NCBI GenBank assembly: GCA_009841105.1
Contig: VXMM01000026.1
Location: forward strand, 1-44,730
Direction of reading: 5' to 3'
Length of the DNA: 44,730 bases
DNA from: Acidimicrobiia bacterium
GTDB lineage: Bacteria > Actinomycetota > Acidimicrobiia > Spongiisociales > Spongiisociaceae
Shown here: piece by piece, positions 15,521-22,943 of the stretch
Layout of the letters: each line of letters starts with the position of its first letter
Position numbering within the stretch: the stretch's first letter is position 1
Translations under genes and position numbers: made by a program
Notes under the pieces: model-generated
Told to the model about the DNA's origin: nothing
The model's database searches: none
What the model saw: only the letters and a program-made list of their open reading frames with translations

Positions 15521-16861
15521 CTACAGCGGTTTCATGATCCAGTTGACCAGGTCCTGTCTGGCCATGAGTTTCTGGAACCAATCCTTCTCGACCTCGAAGA
15601 CCCGCCAGTCCGAGTCGGCCGCCACGGTCCCTGCCTCCACCGCGTTCTTGTGCGAAAGCGCGATGGACAGGTCCATGTTGGTGGGCGAACCGTCGGCGAA
15701 GTAGTGATCCCACGCATCCTGGTACCGCACGAAGTCCTCGATGTTGAACAACTCGGCCTTGAGCGTCTCGTCGTCCACTAGGACTCCCCCGGCCCGGCGC
15801 ACCGCCTCGTGCATGGGCGGGAGCACGTCGGCGGTACGGTTGTGCAGGTACCGGGTGGTCCGGTACCAGATCGCCAGCATTCGCAGCGCCGTTTCCTCGT
15901 TGGCGTCGAGCCAGTCCTGGGTGGACGCGAAGGTGCTGTACCACAACCCGGTCGAGCCGTAGGCTTGGAACGGGGCAGCCGATACGAACTTGTCTCTGAG
16001 GTCGGGTGCGGTCAGCATCCGGTGCATCTGGATGCTGTCACCGGAGTGGTAGTCACCCTCGCCGGCGATGAACGAAGTCGAGGCCACGTTGATGTCGGCG
16101 AAGCCGATGATCTCGATATCGTCGAGGGTCAACCCGCCCTGCTCGATCAGGGCCTTGAGCGTCGCGATGCCGCCGGGATCCCAGATCGCGAAGCTCCGTC
16201 CGGCGAGCGATGCCGCGAACTCCCGGTTGGCTTGCTCCAGGTCGCCGCCAGCGTCGACGAAGAAGTCGATCCAAGGCTTGTGTACCGCGGCACCGGTCTC
16301 GGGATCGGCGCGGCCGATCAGCTGGAATCCCCTCCACTGGTAGGACGTGATCCAGTTGCGGAACTCCGGAATGCTCTCGTACACGCCGAACGCGCAGGCC
16401 GGGCACGAGGCGATCACGTCGAACTCGCCCCGCTTCAGCGCGGCGGTCGGGAAGAACCCCTGGCTAGAAATGTCCAACTCGATGTTGAGTTCGTCGGCGA
16501 TGCCCAACTCCTTGGAGGCGGCCCAGAGGTTGAACGGATAGAAAGGTCCGCCGTTGATCCGCACCGTCACCAGCGGGGCGTTCGGGATCATCGGACCCAT
16601 CTCCTCTTCCTCCGGCTCCACAACCACCTCGCGGACCACCTCGACCACCTCGACCACCTCCCGGATCACCGTCGTCGGGGGAGCGGTGGTGGTGGGCGCG
16701 GGTGCGGCTGTGGTGGTGGGTGCGGCCGTGGTGGTGGGTGCGGCTGTGGTGGTGGGCGCGGCCGTAGTTGCCGCAGGTTCCTCGCTCCCGCAAGCCGTCG
16801 CCATCAGGGCTAGGACCATCATGATCGGGATGAAGAGCCATTTCCTGGGTGAGCGTCGCAT
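15521..16861 (-). CDS. ABC importer substrate-binding lipoprotein (SsuA/NMT1-like)
   Basis: A 446-residue lipoprotein. The positively charged start MRRSPRKW leads into a hydrophobic stretch and a lipobox ending at Cys24 (MATAC). A Thr/Ala/Pro linker follows (about residues 33-60), then a Val/Glu-rich strip, then a periplasmic-binding-protein fold of the nitrate/sulfonate/taurine type, with the region GFFPTAALKRGEFDVIASC. GGAGG (plus-strand complement 16866-16870) precedes the ATG at 16861. A further upstream start would add a non-signal N-terminus. Two permease genes lie upstream on the same strand. The ligand is unknown. Confidence 0.8.
   Translation of the reverse strand: MRRSPRKWLFIPIMMVLALMATACGSEEPAATTAAPTTTAAPTTTAAPTTTAAPAPTTTAPPTTVIREVVEVVEVVREVVVEPEEEEMGPMIPNAPLVTVRINGGPFYPFNLWAASKELGIADELNIELDISSQGFFPTAALKRGEFDVIASCPACAFGVYESIPEFRNWITSYQWRGFQLIGRADPETGAAVHKPWIDFFVDAGGDLEQANREFAASLAGRSFAIWDPGGIATLKALIEQGGLTLDDIEIIGFADINVASTSFIAGEGDYHSGDSIQMHRMLTAPDLRDKFVSAAPFQAYGSTGLWYSTFASTQDWLDANEETALRMLAIWYRTTRYLHNRTADVLPPMHEAVRRAGGVLVDDETLKAELFNIEDFVRYQDAWDHYFADGSPTNMDLSIALSHKNAVEAGTVAADSDWRVFEVEKDWFQKLMARQDLVNWIMKPL
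16684..16766. repeat. In-frame 18-base tandem repeat coding the Thr-Ala-Pro linker
   Basis: About four copies of an 18-base unit (TGCGGCTGTGGTGGTGGG and close variants) code for the TTTAAP repeats of the lipoprotein linker on the minus strand. Such tracts can vary in copy number between strains. Confidence 0.7.
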
Positions 16862-16948
16862 TTTGCCTCCCATCGCGTGGGAGTGCGTACTCTCCTGCCG
16901 GTGCATCAATTAGGCCGCATTAGGCCGCGCCGGCAGCCTGCTTCCCAC

Positions 16949-17809
16949 TTAGTTGCCGAGCATGCTACCTACGAGGCCGCGGTCGCTGCGTGGGCTCCAG
17001 CGAATTATTCTCGCCGAAATAAGGCGAACCGCCTGGTCGAAGATGATCGCCAACGTGCAGAAGATGAACACGATCATCATCATCCCGGCCGGATCGAGGT
17101 ACTGGTTACGGACCAGCAGGATGAATCCCAGTCCGGTCCGGGAACCGCCTATGAGTTCCACGGCCGCATCAAGGCCCCAGGCAGAGGCTGCGGCCAGGCG
17201 GAGGGAGCCCACCAGGTGCGGGATGATGGCCGGCACGACCACCGTCCGGTATATGTGAAAGCGGCTCGCTCCCGTGGTAAGTGCGGCCTGCATATAGATA
17301 TGTGGGACGTTGCGTATGGCCTCCAAGGTAACAAGCGTCCACAGGAGGAACATGGCCAGTGCGACCAGAGACACCTGGGGCGCGTACCCGACTCCGAACC
17401 AGAGGATGAAGAACGGGATCAGCGCGAACAACGGAACGGGACGTACCAGGTTGTCGAGGGTCGCCTCGAAGAACCGACGGATGAACGCGCTGTAACCGAA
17501 GATGATGCCCGTGGCCAACCCGGCGACGCTACCCACCGCCATTCCCAGCAACACCATGCGCAGCGACACCCAGGTTGCGGAGGGGATGAGATCGATGATC
17601 TCCACCAGGGACGCAAGAACCTTGTCCGGGCCGGGGTAAATTCCGGGATCGAGGATGTTCCGCGTCAGCGCATACCAGACCGCTAACAGGACGAGCGGTA
17701 CCACCGACGCCTCGGCCAGCCGGCGCGCCGGTCCGGCGGTCACCGGTTGGATCTGGAGTTGAACCTCCCTCCTCTCCGTTCTGGGCCGTAGAAGGCCTAG
17801 CCGCCGCAT
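16949..17809 (-). CDS. ABC importer permease (SsuC-like), second copy
   Basis: A 286-residue inner-membrane permease of the SsuC/TauC/NrtB type with several hydrophobic segments. The coupling region around ALTTGASRFHIYRTVVVPAIIP represents the EAA loop that contacts the ATPase. It closely resembles the protein encoded upstream (shared EATLDNLVRPVP, shared end MLGN), so the two arose by tandem duplication and probably form a heterodimer. The lipoprotein gene follows downstream. No ATP-binding protein is encoded nearby. Confidence 0.83.
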   Translation of the reverse strand: MRRLGLLRPRTERREVQLQIQPVTAGPARRLAEASVVPLVLLAVWYALTRNILDPGIYPGPDKVLASLVEIIDLIPSATWVSLRMVLLGMAVGSVAGLATGIIFGYSAFIRRFFEATLDNLVRPVPLFALIPFFILWFGVGYAPQVSLVALAMFLLWTLVTLEAIRNVPHIYMQAALTTGASRFHIYRTVVVPAIIPHLVGSLRLAAASAWGLDAAVELIGGSRTGLGFILLVRNQYLDPAGMMMIVFIFCTLAIIFDQAVRLISARIIRWSPRSDRGLVGSMLGN

Positions 17810-17815
17810 TTCGCG

Positions 17816-18724
17816 TCAATTCCCCAGCATGTGGCCGACCATTCCCCTCCTCGCCCGAGGGCTCCACCTGGTCAGTCGACCGGCGGCGTACCGCACCGAT
17901 TGGTCGAAGACCACCGCCAGGGAGCAGAAGATGAACACGATGAGCACCGCGGAAGCTGTGTCCAGGTAGAAGTTGACGCGGCTGATCAGGATGTAGCCGA
18001 GACCCTGCTGGCTACCGGCTAGCTCGGCCGCGACGAGCAACCCCCAGGCGTAGGCGGCGCCCAACCGTACGGATGCGATCAGGTGCGGCGTGATGGCCGG
18101 TATGACGACGGTTCGGTAGATGCGGAACCGTTCGGCCCCGGCGGTCAGGGCCGCCTTGACGTAGATCTGGGGGACGTTCCGTACCGCCTCGAGAGTGGTC
18201 AGGCTCAGAAGCAGGAATATCCCGATGGCCACCAGCACGACGAGCCGTACCGCCTCGACCCTGAACCAGAGGATGAACAAGTAGATGAACGCGATGAACG
18301 GGACCGGGCGTACCAGGTTGTCGAGCGTGGCCTCGAAGTACCGCCTGATCGTCGGGCTGTAGCCGAGGATCAGGCCGGTGGCAATGCCGGCTGCACCCCC
18401 GATCGCGAGGCCTAGCAGCACGATCCGCATCGAGATCCAGAGGGCGCCGGGGAGAATGTCGGAGAGTTCGATCGCGCTGTTGTAGACGGCTTCGGGCGGG
18501 GGCAGGTACACGGGGTCGATGCGGGTAAGGCCCGAACTGCCGGTCGTGAAGAACAGGCGTAACGAAGAGGGCAGGCTCATAGGGTCCAGCCGGGTCTCCC
18601 TGGTGACCAAAAGCCAGACGATCGCCAGGATCACGGGGACGAAGGTGGCCTGGGCGACCAGCAACGACTGCTTCGGAGGTCGCGCCGGAGGCAAGACACC
18701 TCGCCGACGACTACCTCGGGCCAT
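17816..18724 (-). CDS. ABC importer permease (SsuC-like), first copy
   Basis: A 302-residue permease of the same family as the next gene downstream, with the matching EAA-loop segment ALTAGAERFRIYRTVVIPAITP and the same C-terminal MLGN. The first periplasmic part is longer than in the partner. It starts at ATG 18724, six bases separate it from the partner gene, and it heads the leftward importer operon. The region 18725-18858 between it and the divergent lipoprotein gene should contain both promoters. Confidence 0.83.
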   Translation of the reverse strand: MARGSRRRGVLPPARPPKQSLLVAQATFVPVILAIVWLLVTRETRLDPMSLPSSLRLFFTTGSSGLTRIDPVYLPPPEAVYNSAIELSDILPGALWISMRIVLLGLAIGGAAGIATGLILGYSPTIRRYFEATLDNLVRPVPFIAFIYLFILWFRVEAVRLVVLVAIGIFLLLSLTTLEAVRNVPQIYVKAALTAGAERFRIYRTVVIPAITPHLIASVRLGAAYAWGLLVAAELAGSQQGLGYILISRVNFYLDTASAVLIVFIFCSLAVVFDQSVRYAAGRLTRWSPRARRGMVGHMLGN

Positions 18725-18858
18725 CCGGTTCCTCTACAGACGCGTCGCGGATGCTACCCACTGCCCTGCGATCCGTCACCTGTCACCACCGACTGCACTA
18801 TCGACCGGGAGTTAGGATCAACCACAGACTGATCGATTTCGGATCACCGGGAGGGTTG

Positions 18859-19296
18859 ATGAAACGCCTAGTAGTTCCGGCGATCGCCCTCCTGCTCTTC
18901 GCCGCATGCGGCGGTGACGCCAGCCCGACCACTATCGCCACGACGTCCGCTCCCGCCACCACCGGGCCGGCATCGACCACGCTGCCGCCGACGACGGTGT
19001 TAGCGCCCACTGAAGGACTCCCGGAGAGGTTCCCGCCCGAGCTGGTCCCGCCAGGCGTGACCTCGGCCTACTGGGAACCCACGGGGGCGGGTGACGATGT
19101 CTTCTTCGAGGTCACCGCCGGTTTCGAGGAGCTCATCGACTTCTTCACGGATGTGCTCGAGCCGCCTCTCGATGTGAGGACGGAGGAAGGTGTAGAACGG
19201 GCCATCTGGGTGTACAACCCCGGGGTGGAGAACATTACGGTCATCGTCGAGTCCGACGCGGCGGACGTCAACGTCAAGGTCTCCGGCCTGTTCTGA
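18859..19296 (+). CDS. Small putative lipoprotein of unknown function
   Basis: A 145-residue protein with a clear lipoprotein signal (MKRLVVPAIALLLFAAC, Cys17) and a Thr/Ser/Pro linker. A compact domain follows, rich in Glu, Val and aromatic residues, which I do not recognise. The start at ATG 18859 follows GGGAGGG. A GTTAGGAT box lies at 18811-18818. It is transcribed away from the SsuA/C-like importer and toward the phosphotriesterase gene, with a 117-base gap, so it need not belong to the BMC operon. Confidence 0.65.
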   Translation: MKRLVVPAIALLLFAACGGDASPTTIATTSAPATTGPASTTLPPTTVLAPTEGLPERFPPELVPPGVTSAYWEPTGAGDDVFFEVTAGFEELIDFFTDVLEPPLDVRTEEGVERAIWVYNPGVENITVIVESDAADVNVKVSGLF

Positions 19297-19413
19297 AGCC
19301 GGCCCGCCACTCAACCCGGATGCTCTTACGTGGGGTTTTGTTGCCGACTCTCGGGCCAGCCGGACATTTCTGGGTACCCTCCTAGCGTCACAGGACGAGG
19401 CGACGGAGTAACC

Positions 19414-20460
19414 ATGCAAGAGGCAGGCAAGATCATCACGGTCAACGGTCCCATCGAACCTCACCAACTCGGCGTGACCATGATGCACGAGCATCTGCTG
19501 TTCACATGCCTGATGTGGTTCCTAGAGGGAAACCACCGGGGTTTAGGTTCCGATTCGTACGTCCCTGTCACGCCCCATAACGCAGCGCTGCTCCGGGAGT
19601 TCCCGTACCGCAGCCGCGACAACCTGATCAACACCGACTGGCGGCTCAGCGCGCAGGAGATCAGGCGGTTCAAGATGGCCCTGGGCCGCAGCGTGGTCGA
19701 CTCGTCGAACCTCGGTCTCGGGAGGGACGTGTGGGGATTGCGCAAGATCGCCGACGATGTCGGGATCAACATCATCTCGGGCACCGGGTACTACGTCGAC
19801 CATGCCCATCCCTGGTACGTCGATTCGATGACCGCCGAGGAGTTGGCCGAGGGAATGATCGGTGACATCACCACCGGAGCCGACGGGACCGACATCCGCT
19901 GCGGGATCATCGGGGAGATCGGTACCTCCGACCCGGTGACGCACAACGAATGGAAGGTCCTGGAGGCGGCGGCCATCACCCACCACGCCACCGGTGCCGC
20001 CATTCAGATCCATGCCCTCCACGAGCAGCGCCTGATGCCGGCGATTCTCGAGTTCCTGATCGAGGACCACGGAGTGCACTCCAGCCGGGTCATCGCCGGC
20101 CACCTGGACCTGTGCACCGACGACCGGCCCTATCTGGAGGAGGTCGCCGCCTACGACACCTTCCTCGAGTTGGACGACTGGGGCCACCCCTGCCCGACGG
20201 ACGGGGTATACGTGTCCGACGAGGATCGGATGTCCACGGTCGAGTGGATGGTGGAGGACGGTCTGGGCGACAAGCTGCTCTTCTCGCACGACATCGGCCT
20301 GAAGGCCCGCCTCTCCAGCTTCGGGGGTCCGGGCTGGGACCACGTCATGAACGTGATCCTCCCCTCGCTCAGGGAGCGGGGCATGCCGGCCGACACTGTA
20401 TACGGAGTCGTCATCGACAACCCGGCACGCGTTCTCACGCTCGGCATGAAGGCCGTCTGA
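19414..20460 (+). CDS. Phosphotriesterase-family lactonase or hydrolase
   Basis: A TIM-barrel metal hydrolase of 348 residues. Ligand motifs in order are H25-E-H27 (MMHEHLL), E168 in GEIG at the bridging position where PTE has a carbamylated lysine, H200, H230 (IAGH) and D293 (SHD). Glu at the bridge occurs in Php-type homologues. Members act as lactonases or other hydrolases, and true phosphotriesterase activity is unlikely. The start is ATG 19414; the frame is open further upstream, but without a signal. It begins a continuous same-strand run of genes leading into the BMC cluster. Confidence 0.8.
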   Translation: MQEAGKIITVNGPIEPHQLGVTMMHEHLLFTCLMWFLEGNHRGLGSDSYVPVTPHNAALLREFPYRSRDNLINTDWRLSAQEIRRFKMALGRSVVDSSNLGLGRDVWGLRKIADDVGINIISGTGYYVDHAHPWYVDSMTAEELAEGMIGDITTGADGTDIRCGIIGEIGTSDPVTHNEWKVLEAAAITHHATGAAIQIHALHEQRLMPAILEFLIEDHGVHSSRVIAGHLDLCTDDRPYLEEVAAYDTFLELDDWGHPCPTDGVYVSDEDRMSTVEWMVEDGLGDKLLFSHDIGLKARLSSFGGPGWDHVMNVILPSLRERGMPADTVYGVVIDNPARVLTLGMKAV

Positions 20461-20497
20461 CCAGATCGGGGGCTGGCGCCGCCGCGACTGAGACCGA

Positions 20498-20503
20498 TAG
20501 GAT
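20498..20503 (+). promoter_or_regulatory. Candidate -10 box before the 155-residue protein gene
   Basis: TAGGAT within GATAGGAT ends ten bases before the ATG at 20514, the same arrangement as at the window start. A promoter here would allow the BMC-linked genes to be transcribed separately from the phosphotriesterase gene. Confidence 0.3.
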
Positions 20504-20513
20504 GGGATGACTC

Positions 20514-20981
20514 ATGGACTACAGGGTTGCCAACACCATCGAAGTGCTGAACCGCGCCACCAACGCCATCTGGTACGAGATGCCCGAGGAGGTCAGGAGG
20601 CTCACGACCCGGCGGGGGACCAAGGGGTACGGATGGCCGATGATCATCTGCGCGGAGGAGAACACCAGGGCCTTCGCCGACGACATGGCCGTGCTACGCA
20701 ATGCCGGCCGGGATCAATCGCTCGATCTGGAGACGCTCAAGCAGGTGGTGCGGATGTTCTGCGACGCCCAGTTGGGCATACTCCACAACTGGTACGGACT
20801 CGACGACAGCGTCGCGCTGGTGCGTAGTTCTCTCGACGCGCTGGACCACATGGAGACACGCGAGGAGTACCTGGCCTACACCCACGAGCTGGGCGTCTAC
20901 CTGGGCCGCCTCCACTGGTGGGCCGACACCCTGGTCCCGTGGGATGACATCAGCGCCAAGTACGAGGAAATGACCGACTAG
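20514..20981 (+). CDS. Unknown 155-residue protein linked to the BMC operon
   Basis: I do not recognise this protein. It is soluble, acidic and rich in Trp and Tyr, with predicted helical character (for example LETLKQVVRMFCDAQLGILHNWYG) and no signal peptide or membrane segment. It follows the phosphotriesterase gene by 53 bases and precedes the Gfo/Idh/MocA gene by 20 bases, so co-expression is likely. The Shine-Dalgarno candidate is GGGATGA just before the ATG. Confidence 0.7.
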   Translation: MDYRVANTIEVLNRATNAIWYEMPEEVRRLTTRRGTKGYGWPMIICAEENTRAFADDMAVLRNAGRDQSLDLETLKQVVRMFCDAQLGILHNWYGLDDSVALVRSSLDALDHMETREEYLAYTHELGVYLGRLHWWADTLVPWDDISAKYEEMTD

Positions 20982-21001
20982 CGGGTATCGAGGAGGAGCC
21001 G

Positions 21002-22060
21002 GTGGCCGAACGCAACGGTAACTACAGGGTCGGATGCGTGGGGGCGGGTTTCGCCGCCTCGGTCTACCACCTGCCCGTCCAGCAACGCGTCGAGGGCGTG
21101 GAGACGGTGGCGATCGCCGACCTCGACCTCGACCTGGCCCGCCAGAGGGCGGACGAGTTCGGGATACCAGAGGTCTACGGCCCCTTCGAGGACATGATCA
21201 GCCAGGCCGACCTGGACATCGTCTCCGTCTGCGTGCCGCCCTTCCTCCACCTGGCGGTCACCAAGGCGGCCGCCGCAGCCGGCGTGCATGTCATCTGCGA
21301 GAAGCCGATGGCCGCCTCACCGGAGGAGGTAGCGGAACTCCTCCAGGTGGTGGAGGACAGCGGGATCAAGTTCATGATCGCCGAGAACTTCTGGTGGTAC
21401 CCCGACCTGGTCGATGCCAAGCAGCGGATCGACGCCGGGATGATCGGCGACCTCTTCCATGTGCGGGTCGAGGAGTTCATCAACGACATCGATCCCACGT
21501 ACAGGCGTGACCAGGAACGTTTCCTCATGTACGAGCAGGATGTCCACTACATCGACGTGATCCGGCATCTGGTCGAGGCCGACGTGGTGAGGGTGCACGC
21601 CATGACCCGCCAGATCGCCACCCAGCAGTTGGCCGGCGAGAACTTCGCGATGATCACGATGGAGTTCGACAACGGGGTCATCGCGCGCATCGACGAGTGC
21701 TGGGTGTCGGCCCGCGGCGACCAGTACGTGATGCGCATGCGAATAGACGGCACCCTCGGCTCGATCTTCATCAACCAACCCGACCACCCTTACAGGCTGT
21801 ACACCGACAAGCCGGGCCTTGAGGGCTGGCACTATCCCCCGACGGATACCAAGCCCCCGGGCGGGCACACCGTCGGTTACTCGGCGCCTTGGCCGGCCGA
21901 CGAGCTCCGGGAAGGCACCGTGGGGTGCTACGTGGCTTTCCTCGACTACCTGGACAACGGCATCCCTCCGGTCACCGTGGCGTCTGACAACGCCAAGACG
22001 ATGGAAGTGGTGTTCGCCGCCTACGAGTCGGCCGAGACACAGCAAGTCATCCACCTGTGA
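21002..22060 (+). CDS. Gfo/Idh/MocA-family oxidoreductase
   Basis: An NAD(P)-dependent oxidoreductase of 352 residues. It has an N-terminal Rossmann motif GCVGAGFAASVYH and the family's EKPMA motif at about residue 100, whose Lys is catalytic. The C-terminal domain is of the usual alpha/beta type. Such enzymes act on sugars, inositols or other cyclic polyols. The start GTG 21002 is preceded by GGAGGAG. It sits between two genes of unknown function in the run leading to the shell genes. Confidence 0.83.
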   Translation: MAERNGNYRVGCVGAGFAASVYHLPVQQRVEGVETVAIADLDLDLARQRADEFGIPEVYGPFEDMISQADLDIVSVCVPPFLHLAVTKAAAAAGVHVICEKPMAASPEEVAELLQVVEDSGIKFMIAENFWWYPDLVDAKQRIDAGMIGDLFHVRVEEFINDIDPTYRRDQERFLMYEQDVHYIDVIRHLVEADVVRVHAMTRQIATQQLAGENFAMITMEFDNGVIARIDECWVSARGDQYVMRMRIDGTLGSIFINQPDHPYRLYTDKPGLEGWHYPPTDTKPPGGHTVGYSAPWPADELREGTVGCYVAFLDYLDNGIPPVTVASDNAKTMEVVFAAYESAETQQVIHL

Positions 22061-22115
22061 TGGCCCCCACTGACCCAACCCCACCCGGTCGGCCGGGCTA
22101 GACGCGGCAGGTCGG

Positions 22116-22931
22116 ATGCCGACGACGCTACGGGACGGGCTGCTCGACTTCTTCCGCTCGTCCGAGTGGGCGGACGCCCAGGCCCTGCTGGACGATCCGG
22201 GAGTGAGCTTCTTCGAGGCCAAGGTGACCACTTCGGTCCATCCGCTCTCGCTCGAGTTCCTCTTCGTCGAGTACCTGAACCGGACCGGCCGCCGGGTGCG
22301 CAACGTTGGCCACGCGTTCGTCGGCGAGTGGGGATGGATCAAGATCTACCCGGAGGTCCGGCCGGTGCTCAACGTGGTCTGGAGCTACGACGAGTCGGTG
22401 GTGATCGCTGACGACCCCGAGGAGTTCCTGGCCGTCTGGACTGACGAGGGGGAGCGCAGCTACCTGGCCGATGTAGGTCCGAGAAGGGTCACCGATGCGG
22501 ATCGGGAGGGCATCCTCTCCTACATTGCGTCCGACCATTGGCAGCAGGTCTTGGCGTGGTTCGCCGATGACGAGACGGAGCACTTCCACACCTACCTCCA
22601 TACCGACCTGCATCCCCACGATCTGGCCCCATTCCTGATCAACAGCCTGGCGGAGCACGGCTTCGATCTCAAGGTTCCCCCCTTCTTCCTGGACCGCTCC
22701 GACCTGGGGCTGATGTGGATCGGGCTGGCGCCGGACGGGATGACATCCCTGGAGGTGGCCTGCATCCACAAGCCCGGCGCGCTGATCGAACCCAAAGAGC
22801 TCACCGAAGAGGACCGGATTTACGGGGGTGACCCGTGGACGGTTGCCCACTTCCGCGAGCGCGTGGCCAGGGATCCGTACGAGGTGCTGACCCTGTCCGA
22901 GGCGAGGGGGATAGTCGATGAGCTGGTCTGA
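22116..22931 (+). CDS. Unknown 271-residue protein linked to the BMC operon
   Basis: I do not recognise this protein. It is soluble and acidic with no signal peptide. The two halves may each be a domain: an N-terminal part to about residue 120 ending in SYLADVGPRR, and a second part beginning REGILSYIASDHW that contains a His cluster (HFHTYLHTDLHPHD) which could bind a metal. It starts at ATG 22116 and ends 12 bases before the aldehyde dehydrogenase gene, so it is very likely part of the BMC transcript. Confidence 0.72.
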   Translation: MPTTLRDGLLDFFRSSEWADAQALLDDPGVSFFEAKVTTSVHPLSLEFLFVEYLNRTGRRVRNVGHAFVGEWGWIKIYPEVRPVLNVVWSYDESVVIADDPEEFLAVWTDEGERSYLADVGPRRVTDADREGILSYIASDHWQQVLAWFADDETEHFHTYLHTDLHPHDLAPFLINSLAEHGFDLKVPPFFLDRSDLGLMWIGLAPDGMTSLEVACIHKPGALIEPKELTEEDRIYGGDPWTVAHFRERVARDPYEVLTLSEARGIVDELV

Positions 22932-22943
22932 AATGGGGCTGTC

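Noticed and set aside
16684-16766. CRISPR-like or regulatory tandem repeat
   Set aside because: The 18-base units are in frame and code a Thr/Ala/Pro linker of a lipoprotein. There are no spacers.
19414-20460. Organophosphate-degrading phosphotriesterase
   Set aside because: The bridging residue is Glu, as in Php-type relatives, and the genomic context is carbon catabolism.
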